Part shown: positions 6,907 through 11,447 of the stretch, piece by piece
Numbering within the stretch: the stretch's first letter is position 1
Layout: the number at the start of each line of letters is the position of its first letter
From: Acidobacteriota bacterium
Lineage (GTDB): Bacteria > Acidobacteriota > Blastocatellia > Pyrinomonadales > Pyrinomonadaceae
Length of the DNA stretch: 11,447 nt
NCBI GenBank assembly: GCA_020853255.1
Contig: JADYZI010000472.1
Location: 1 to 11,447 of the forward strand
Direction of reading: 5' to 3'
Made by a program: the position numbers and the translations under genes
Notes under the pieces: model-generated
Database searches by the model: none
Seen by the model: only the letters and a program-made list of their open reading frames with translations
What the model was told of the DNA's origin: nothing

Positions 6907-7338
6907 CTACTTCTCCGATTCGACGGTCACCGACACTGGGCCTTTATTATCCGGGTCGGATTCAAGCGCCTGTCTGGCGACATCTCCGATGCGGCTGGGA
7001 TCGGTCTGCTGCGAATCGAAACGGATCATCAATGTCAGCGGCACGACCCCGGCGATACGTTCGACATTGCTGATTCCTGCTTCTGCATTAAGCGCGTCAA
7101 CTACGCGTTTGGTACAAGACACTCAGCGAAAACGCGTCGAGCGCATTGTGACCGAGGCGATATCGTCACCGGTGAGGACGGTTACGTGACCGCCGGATCC
7201 CTTGTTGGCTTCGTTCGACGAACTGTTCGTATTCCCGCCATTGTTGACAGAACTGATGGCAATATCGCCTCTGTTACAGGAAGCTACGGTTATCGAGACA
7301 GCGACCAACAGAAATATGACAAAGTGCTTATTACTCAT
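6907..7338 (-). CDS. Lipoprotein with MerP/HMA-like domain, putative selenoprotein (UVSC), read through an in-frame TGA
   Basis: Proposed 143-residue exported selenoprotein in which TGA at 7125-7123 encodes Sec at residue 72. Residues 1-20 form a signal peptide with a lipobox (V-A-S-C21), so the protein should be lipid-anchored. A Ser/Asn/Gly-rich linker follows to about residue 50. The domain then reads like a heavy-metal-associated fold: strand ASVTMRSTRF, metal loop U72-V-S-C75, helix TKRVVDALNAEAGI, the HMA-typical 'gV..v' turn (GISNVERI), a central strand (LTLMIRFD) and a second helix (PSRIGDVARQAL). The TGA sits exactly at the first Cys of the MerP-type CxxC. Both halves are in one continuous frame, and a hairpin follows at SECIS distance. 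Its ATG abuts the MerTP stop with no gap, and its TAG stop abuts the merA ATG. Likely role: Hg(II) capture at the membrane face (inference). The alternative is a nonsense-mutated metal-binding lipoprotein. Confidence 0.8.
7090..7110 (-). promoter_or_regulatory. Putative bacterial SECIS stem-loop of the HMA-like selenoprotein gene
   Basis: On the minus strand CGCGT (+16 to +20 after the TGA) pairs perfectly with ACGCG (+26 to +30), closing the loop AGTTG, which contains a G-U step as in known bacterial SECIS loops. The helix can extend by A-T pairs beyond one A-C mismatch. The apical loop lies 21-25 nt after the TGA, within the range expected for SelB-dependent recoding. The stem is short, so confidence is lower than for the thioredoxin-like gene. 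Confidence 0.58.
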
Positions 7339-7968
7339 TCAGAACAACTCGTAACCGGTAGCGGTTATCGTTTCTTTGATCTTTTCGACCGTCACCTGTG
7401 CGGGATCGTAAACGACCGTCACGTTGTGTTTTTTGTAATCTGCCTCGGCGGAGATAACGCCTTGCAGCTTTCTCAACGGGACCTCAATGTGCGTTTCGCA
7501 GGCCTCGCAGGTCATACCGCGTACATTCAGGACAATAGTTTTCTTAGCGGTGGACTCATCTGGAGAGACAACAGGTGCAGATTCCGTCGTCTGAAGGCGA
7601 GGAGCAGTGATTGCCGCCGCAATGTAGCCGGTATAGTACGGTGCCAGTGCGAACGCCATTACCACTACAGTCGCTATCCAAAGAGAGATCTGGCTGACCT
7701 TATCGACCGGCTTAGCCGCACAACTCTCCTCCGGAGCGCATTCCTTTCGGCGAAAATAGATGTGGTAAAATCCGTATCCGAGGGCCGCAAACGCCAATAC
7801 CAACAAATACGGTCTCAACGCTTCAAAAGTAGAAGCAACGCCGAAAGCTCCGAGGCCGAAAATAACGGCAATCAACGGGAGAATGCAGCAAAGACTTGAG
7901 ACGATTGCCGCTGCAATCCCACCTCCAACGAAAATATTTTCTTTTCTCATAACTGCTATTTCCTTCAT
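7339..7968 (-). CDS. merT: MerT-MerP fusion: mercuric ion transporter with C-terminal HMA domain
   Basis: A 209-residue inner-membrane protein that imports Hg(II). The MerT part has a first membrane helix with the vicinal pair C27-C28 (SSLCCILP), a second helix at about residues 52-72, a loop with C77 and C83, and a third helix at about 93-118. A linker (about 122-142) leads to an HMA domain with GMTCEAC (C154 and C157) and a typical ending, ITATGYELF. This is the known MerTP architecture, in which the metal-binding domain replaces a separate MerP. It starts 11 nt after the merR stop. The first ATG (7968) is used here; the ATG at 7950 (MRKENIF) has AAGGA ten nt upstream and is a real alternative. 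Its TGA stop is directly followed by the ATG of the lipoprotein gene, suggesting re-initiation. Confidence 0.9.
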   Translation of the reverse strand: MKEIAVMRKENIFVGGGIAAAIVSSLCCILPLIAVIFGLGAFGVASTFEALRPYLLVLAFAALGYGFYHIYFRRKECAPEESCAAKPVDKVSQISLWIATVVVMAFALAPYYTGYIAAAITAPRLQTTESAPVVSPDESTAKKTIVLNVRGMTCEACETHIEVPLRKLQGVISAEADYKKHNVTVVYDPAQVTVEKIKETITATGYELF

Positions 7969-7979
7969 TAGTTCTTATT

Positions 7980-8408
7980 TTAAGCTTGATTATCATCTGA
8001 CGAGTGCGCGATTTCATCGACGACCGGACACTCGGCGGAATCAGGATGTTTCTTGAGCTCTTCTTCACATTCCGCCAGATAACGTGTCAGCTTGTCATGA
8101 AACTCGTTCATCGACTTCAACCGAGCGTTCAGTTCCGTGAGCTTGGCGTCGAGAAGGTCGCGCACGCCTCTGCATTCGGTCGGACCACTGGTGGAAAGTA
8201 GGGTGGTTATCTCATCGAGCGAAAAGCCCAATTCCTGCGCTTGTTTGATGAAAAGTACGCGCTCCACGGCTTCCGACGTGAATAAGCGATAGCCGCCAGT
8301 CGTTCTCGGCGCTTTCGGCAATAAGTCCCGCCGCTCGTAGTATCGAATTGTATCGATACTCACTCTGGAGCGCTCTGCAACCTCACCAATGCGAAAAGAA
8401 TCGTCCAT
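7980..8408 (-). CDS. merR: MerR-family mercury-responsive regulator
   Basis: A 142-residue dimeric DNA-binding regulator. The N-terminal winged helix-turn-helix reads FRIGEVAERSRVSIDTIRYYERRDLLP and is followed by the wing GGYRLF. A long dimerisation helix leads to a C-terminal metal-binding loop. Cysteines C79 and C114 have the same 35-residue spacing as the Hg-binding pair of classical MerR. The third, C127 in CPVVDEI, aligns with the CPL-type motif but lies 13 residues after C114 rather than the usual 9, so the loop is about four residues longer. I chose the ATG at 8408; an in-frame TTG at 8414 is possible but has no ribosome site and lies at the likely transcription start. merR is the first gene of the operon and is probably autoregulated together with it. 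Confidence 0.9.
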   Translation of the reverse strand: MDDSFRIGEVAERSRVSIDTIRYYERRDLLPKAPRTTGGYRLFTSEAVERVLFIKQAQELGFSLDEITTLLSTSGPTECRGVRDLLDAKLTELNARLKSMNEFHDKLTRYLAECEEELKKHPDSAECPVVDEIAHSSDDNQA

Positions 8409-8416
8409 CAGCAAAC

Positions 8417-8449
8417 ATTGTACACCCTTGACCTAACTCCAGAGTCAAG
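8417..8449 (-). promoter_or_regulatory. MerR-type promoter/operator of the mer operon
   Basis: On the minus strand, -35 TTGACT (8448-8443) and -10 TACAAT (8422-8417) are separated by 20 bp, the over-long spacer typical of promoters remodelled by MerR-family activators. Between them lies an inverted repeat, CTTGAC (8427-8432 on the plus strand) and GTCAAG (8444-8449), centred in the spacer as in MerR-type operators. The predicted transcription start (about 8410) is only a few bases before the merR ATG at 8408, so the message would be nearly leaderless. Confidence 0.82.
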
Positions 8450-8673
8450 CGTTAACTGAAAGTTTGTATTTTTAATAAGTCCGATCTGTCTTGGCAACGC
8501 TAACAAAAAAGCGGCGGATAGTTTCTGCTACGAAAAGCGCAAAACTGTCTCATGAGGAATTTGCAGTACATACGGGCTTATTTCAGTGTCGAGCTTCGCG
8601 ACGCCGACCGTCTCACCGCGGACGAGAAAACATGCGGCGGACAGCGCCCGGGACAGGGAGAAAACCGAAAGAG
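8450..8673. other. Divergent region between the mer promoter and the primase-like gene
   Basis: The first 30 bases are AT-rich (8451-8480) and could hold a plus-strand promoter, but I see no convincing -35/-10 pair. The rest is open in the frame of the downstream gene from a TTG at 8491, which would add about 61 residues that are Arg/Lys/Ser-rich and unlike a folded domain. I see no terminator, repeat or attachment site here. It marks the junction between the mer cargo and the element's replication block. Confidence 0.4.
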
Positions 8674-9825
8674 ATGACCGCTACCGGATACCGACGAGTC
8701 TCAAAGAAACGTCCGTGCGGCATTTGCGGAAAATCCGACTGGTGCAGCACCACGACGACGGAAACCATCGCATTCTGCGCCCGCTCTACTTTGAACGCGG
8801 ATCGTGTCAGCCGGCATGGTTGGGGAGTCTACTACGATCGCTATTCCGGTTTGGAGTTCAACCGAACTTTCTATCGAACTCCCAAACGCAGTACCTTTAT
8901 AGTTTCAAGCCTCCTGACTTCGCCTACGATAAAGGACCGTGTTTACCGCAAGCTGATCGAGTTTTCTCCTGCCTCAACTAACTACGCGATCATGAACGGG
9001 CGCGGGGGCTTACGCGAACGAGGCATTTCCGACGATTCCCATTTCGGAAGCCTTCCAAGGACAGTCAATGAAAGAACGGCTCTGGTCGAGAGGCTAGTCA
9101 AAGAGGTCGGGAAGGAGTTCGACAGAGAGGCCATTTCATTGATAGGAATACCTGGTTTCTGGAAGGACGCAAATGGCGAAACGCGTCTTTGGAGCAAATT
9201 CGACTCGAACGATGATCTGATGCTGATCCCGTTCACGGGGCGAGACGGGCTCATTTGCGCCTGCCAAATACGGTTCATGAAGTATGTCCAAAACAGGTCC
9301 GGGAATTATCTGTGGCTTTCCTCATCGAAAGAACGCATGGGCTGCGGCCCGGGGGCTCCTTTGCATCACGCCAATCCCGGTTCACGGTTAGACAAACCGG
9401 TTCTGGTTACGGAAGGAGCACTGAAGGCGGCAACGGCGCAGAAGCTTTTAACTGACAGATATATTGTTGGCAACAGCGGTGTCGCTACCGCTCATCGCGA
9501 GATCGTGCAGACAGCAAGGGGACGACCGCTCGAGATCGCATTCGACAATGACAGCTTTACCAATCCCCACGTGACACGAGCGCTAGCGGCGTTAGTTAGG
9601 CTTCGCCGCTCGGATCAGAATTCCTATGCGTACAAAGATGACGTCAGGATCGTAACTTGGGACAAACGCACCAAGGGCCTGGACGATGCATTACTCACCG
9701 GCACTCGCCTGGAATATCTTACCGTGGCCGAATGGCTCAAATATCTAACCCCGGAATGTCTGAAACAGGCGAGTGGTCAACTATCTTCGCGTAGAGCGGA
9801 AACAAGCGGCTGGCAAAAGGTATGA
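8674..9825 (+). CDS. Primase-like protein with zinc finger and TOPRIM-like (DUF3854-type) domain
   Basis: A 383-residue protein from the ATG at 8674. Near the N-terminus is a primase-type zinc finger, C15-GI-C18, C24 and C35 (CGICGKSDWC ... AFC). The C-terminal half has a TOPRIM-like core: KPVLVTEGALKAATAQKLL (residues 241-259, with candidate catalytic E247) and IAFDNDSF (about 288-295, with D291 and D293). This layout is common in phage and conjugative-element primase or primase-helicase accessory proteins, so it probably supports replication or priming of the transferred DNA. No helicase Walker motifs are visible. Upstream in-frame starts at 8632 (ATG) and 8491 (TTG) are possible, but the added residues look unstructured and basic. 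The stop overlaps the next gene (ATGA), so the two are translationally coupled. Confidence 0.65.
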   Translation: MTATGYRRVSKKRPCGICGKSDWCSTTTTETIAFCARSTLNADRVSRHGWGVYYDRYSGLEFNRTFYRTPKRSTFIVSSLLTSPTIKDRVYRKLIEFSPASTNYAIMNGRGGLRERGISDDSHFGSLPRTVNERTALVERLVKEVGKEFDREAISLIGIPGFWKDANGETRLWSKFDSNDDLMLIPFTGRDGLICACQIRFMKYVQNRSGNYLWLSSSKERMGCGPGAPLHHANPGSRLDKPVLVTEGALKAATAQKLLTDRYIVGNSGVATAHREIVQTARGRPLEIAFDNDSFTNPHVTRALAALVRLRRSDQNSYAYKDDVRIVTWDKRTKGLDDALLTGTRLEYLTVAEWLKYLTPECLKQASGQLSSRRAETSGWQKV

Positions 9826-10778
9826 TGTGTCAGTCTGACGAATCCCCGAGCATTCCTTTAGGCCTAATCGAGCAGATCGCCGCGATCATCGATTCGGGGA
9901 GACAGCTAAACAATCATGAGTTACTGACGAATTGTCGGGATGCCGGAGTCGATAACTTCGCGACCGATCCGCATCTATGTCATGAGATCGCGGAAACAGC
10001 AATTAACTACCTCATAGCGACAAAGTACGGGAAACCGCTGTTGTCTTCGGACGATCCCCGCAGAGCGTGCACCGAAATACTTAGACCGCTGCAACAAAGT
10101 CTGCCGACCCAATCGTGGCGGAGTACAACTCAGGTTACTTATCAGCAGTTTTCCACTCCGGCACCGATCGCATACCTTGCCGCGTACCTGATGAACCTAA
10201 GCGGCAGCGATACCGTGCTTGAACCATCCTGCGGTACAGGGAGTCTTGCGGTCTGGGCACAAGCTGCGGGAGCCGCGGTTGCAACTAATGAGATCGACGC
10301 GAGACGGCGCAGTCTATCGGAATTGCTCGGGTTCGCTCCGACTGGTCATGATGCCGAATTCATCGATGACTTTTTGCCGGAGAGCATTGCCCCTAACGCG
10401 GTATTGGTCAATCCACCATTCTCTTCAAGCGGCGGCCGTGTGGAACAGAATCGGAATAAGTTCGGATTTCGACACGTCGAGTCCGCGCTTCGCCGTCTCG
10501 CAAGCGGCGGCCGGTTCGCGGTCATCCTCGGCGAGGGCGGCTCGCCCGGGAATGTTTCGGGGAGGCGGTTTTGGAGCTCGATCCTGCCCGGCATTCGAGT
10601 TACCAGATCGATCAGCCTTCCTGGCCGCGAATATTACCGCAACGGCACAACCGTAGGCGTAACTTTGATCCTCGGTCGGAAGGTCTCGCTTCACGAGGGG
10701 GAAGGTTATGTCGAGTGTGACCGCCATCAGAACTTCGACAATATCGAAAAAGCTTTCGAGACGATCAGATCCGACTAG
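9822..10778 (+). CDS. SAM-dependent N6-adenine-type DNA methyltransferase
   Basis: A 318-residue class I methyltransferase. Motifs in order are a motif X-like QQFSTPAPIAYLAAYL (108-123), the SAM-binding motif I LEPSCGTG (133-140), an acidic residue after strand 2 (NEID, 156-159) and the catalytic motif IV NPPF (197-200) typical of N6-adenine methyltransferases. An N-terminal helical region of about 100 residues precedes the domain. Similar sequences in phages and conjugative elements are often fused to, or next to, a 'strawberry notch'-type helicase; no helicase follows here within the window. It may protect the element from host restriction or mark its DNA (inference). It overlaps the primase-like gene by 4 nt; a second ATG at 9825 is an equally possible start. 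No restriction endonuclease is visible nearby. Confidence 0.75.
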   Translation: MMCQSDESPSIPLGLIEQIAAIIDSGRQLNNHELLTNCRDAGVDNFATDPHLCHEIAETAINYLIATKYGKPLLSSDDPRRACTEILRPLQQSLPTQSWRSTTQVTYQQFSTPAPIAYLAAYLMNLSGSDTVLEPSCGTGSLAVWAQAAGAAVATNEIDARRRSLSELLGFAPTGHDAEFIDDFLPESIAPNAVLVNPPFSSSGGRVEQNRNKFGFRHVESALRRLASGGRFAVILGEGGSPGNVSGRRFWSSILPGIRVTRSISLPGREYYRNGTTVGVTLILGRKVSLHEGEGYVECDRHQNFDNIEKAFETIRSD

Positions 10779-10780
10779 AT

Positions 10781-11447
10781 ATGAAATACCAGGAACTTCA
10801 CGAAGCCGTAAAGAACGGCTCAATCATTGGCGCCGTAGGTACTAACGGGAAGAAAGATCGGTTCTTTATCTCGGACAATGGCGGCCTGTGCAGGTTCAAA
10901 CCGCGCGGCAGCCGACGCGGATACCTGGTGTACGAATCCGATCTTTCGCGCTACGCACAATTCATACATCCCAAGCCCCCACCGACCGGCGAAGAAAAGC
11001 TTCGAAAAGAATACCGCATCATCGAAAAGTACAAGCGGATGGCGGGCGAGGCGAGTTTTACGAATCCGTTCATTCGCGACTGCCTGGAGCTTCCGGATTT
11101 CGATGCGTGGAGAAACGACGTTGTCGAGCCGAATTCCTGGGAAAAGGGTAAAAACCCGCGTCCGAAAAGCCTGTACGAGCTGCACATAACGACCGGTACC
11201 AATATCGACGGCAAGGTGATCTCGCTGAACCGGATCGCAAAAAAGTATCCGCGCGAGATCGAACGGCTTCGCGAATCCATCCATAACAGGTCAGTTGGGG
11301 CATTTATCACCGGCCGTTGGGCGAAGTTCGCCGGGTACGACATATCGATCGAAACGGATTTCAACGCGGAGACCGGGGACTTTCGCGGTTTCTTATCGCT
11401 GGAATACGCGGGCTGCGGGAACGGTTACTATTACCTGCTCATCAACG
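10781..11447 (+). CDS. Unrecognised protein of the element, 3' end cut by window edge
   Basis: An open frame of 222 codons runs from the ATG at 10781 to the right edge without a stop. It lies 2 nt after the methyltransferase stop, in the same direction and clearly in the same operon. The protein starts MKYQELHEAVKNG and is mixed charged, soluble and rich in aromatic residues, with no signal peptide or membrane segment. A basic helical stretch (EEKLRKEYRIIEKYKRM) lies at about residues 71-87. I recognise no catalytic motif. Because it is incomplete, its length and function cannot be judged; its position suggests a DNA-processing or helper role in the mobile element, which is only inference. 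Several shorter open frames on the opposite strand over the same bases look like shadows. Confidence 0.72.
   Translation, partial: MKYQELHEAVKNGSIIGAVGTNGKKDRFFISDNGGLCRFKPRGSRRGYLVYESDLSRYAQFIHPKPPPTGEEKLRKEYRIIEKYKRMAGEASFTNPFIRDCLELPDFDAWRNDVVEPNSWEKGKNPRPKSLYELHITTGTNIDGKVISLNRIAKKYPREIERLRESIHNRSVGAFITGRWAKFAGYDISIETDFNAETGDFRGFLSLEYAGCGNGYYYLLIN

Noticed and set aside
6584..7189. A 201-codon plus-strand open frame antisense to merA and the HMA-like gene
   Set aside because: Serine/threonine-rich composition, no ribosome site, and complementary to well-supported minus-strand genes.
4755..7338. Genome-wide reassignment of TGA (for example to Trp or Gly) instead of selenocysteine
   Set aside because: Several genes end naturally at TGA (VirB4-like, primase-like, MerTP, GDCCVxC) with overlapping or abutting next starts, and both internal TGAs fall at an expected Cys, not Trp or Gly.
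4755..7338. Both interrupted genes as simple pseudogenes or sequencing errors
   Set aside because: Frames stay intact on both sides, each break is a single TGA at a catalytic or metal-binding Cys position, and each has a downstream hairpin. Not formally excluded without homolog comparison.
7339..7341. TGA at the end of MerTP, in frame with the next gene, as a third Sec codon giving a MerTP-lipoprotein fusion
   Set aside because: MerTP ends at the normal HMA C-terminus (GYELF), and the next codon is the ATG of a typical lipoprotein signal peptide. No Cys is expected at that position.
6898..7899. A 333-codon plus-strand open frame antisense to MerTP and the lipoprotein gene
   Set aside because: Its translation is arginine/aspartate-rich without domains, while the opposite strand encodes clear MerT/MerP features. 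It is a shadow of minus-strand coding bias.
8491..8673. N-terminal extension of the primase-like protein from the TTG at 8491
   Set aside because: The extra 61 residues are basic and low in structure, with no ribosome site. The ATG at 8674 lies just before the zinc finger, as in related proteins, although a start at 8632 remains possible.
10820..11364. Minus-strand open frames at the right end
   Set aside because: They overlap the continuous plus-strand frame that follows the methyltransferase gene and show no recognisable features.

Overview
The window looks like part of a bacterial integrative and conjugative element (or conjugative plasmid) that carries a mercury-resistance cargo operon. 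All genes use standard bacterial signals: Shine-Dalgarno sites, ATGA overlaps and metal-type MerR promoter architecture. The mating genes are of the diderm VirB/Trb type, and two mer proteins carry N-terminal export or membrane signals, so the host is probably Gram-negative. The gene style is reminiscent of Acidobacteriota, but the sequence alone does not prove a phylum. No rRNA, tRNA or CRISPR array is visible.

Layout. (1) Positions 1-4368, plus strand: a type IV secretion block with the C-terminal part of a VirB4/TraC-type ATPase cut by the window edge, a TrbJ/VirB5-like exported coiled-coil protein, and a TrbL/VirB6-like polytopic membrane protein. (2) Positions 4388-8449, minus strand: a compact mer operon. 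It reads from its own MerR-type promoter: merR, a MerT-MerP fusion, a lipoprotein with a MerP/HMA-like domain, a MerA-like flavin disulfide reductase, an 11-cysteine GDCCVxC mini-protein, a membrane-anchored thioredoxin-like protein and a VOC-fold protein. (3) Positions 8674-11447, plus strand: a mobile-element replication/processing block with a zinc-finger/TOPRIM primase-like protein, an N6-adenine-type methyltransferase and an unrecognised gene that runs off the right edge.

The main discovery is that two genes of the mer operon appear to be selenoprotein genes. Each is interrupted by a single in-frame TGA exactly where the first cysteine of a CxxC motif is expected (U-V-S-C in the HMA-like lipoprotein, U-G-H-C in the thioredoxin-like protein). 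Both frames continue as credible protein after the TGA. Each TGA is followed by a stem-loop whose apical loop lies about 16-25 nt downstream, as expected for bacterial SECIS elements. A conventional six-frame reading breaks both genes in two. A neighbouring gene (GDCCVxC) belongs to a family that I recall being labelled '(seleno)protein'.

Working model (inference): Hg(II) is captured outside the inner membrane by the selenolate/thiol pair of the lipoprotein and/or the thioredoxin-like protein. It is passed through the MerT membrane channel to its fused MerP domain and then dealt with by a MerA-like reductase that lacks the usual C-terminal cysteine pair. Selenium's very strong affinity for mercury gives a chemical reason for using selenocysteine here. 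The cargo would then work fully only in hosts that have SelA/SelB/SelC; these genes are not in the window.
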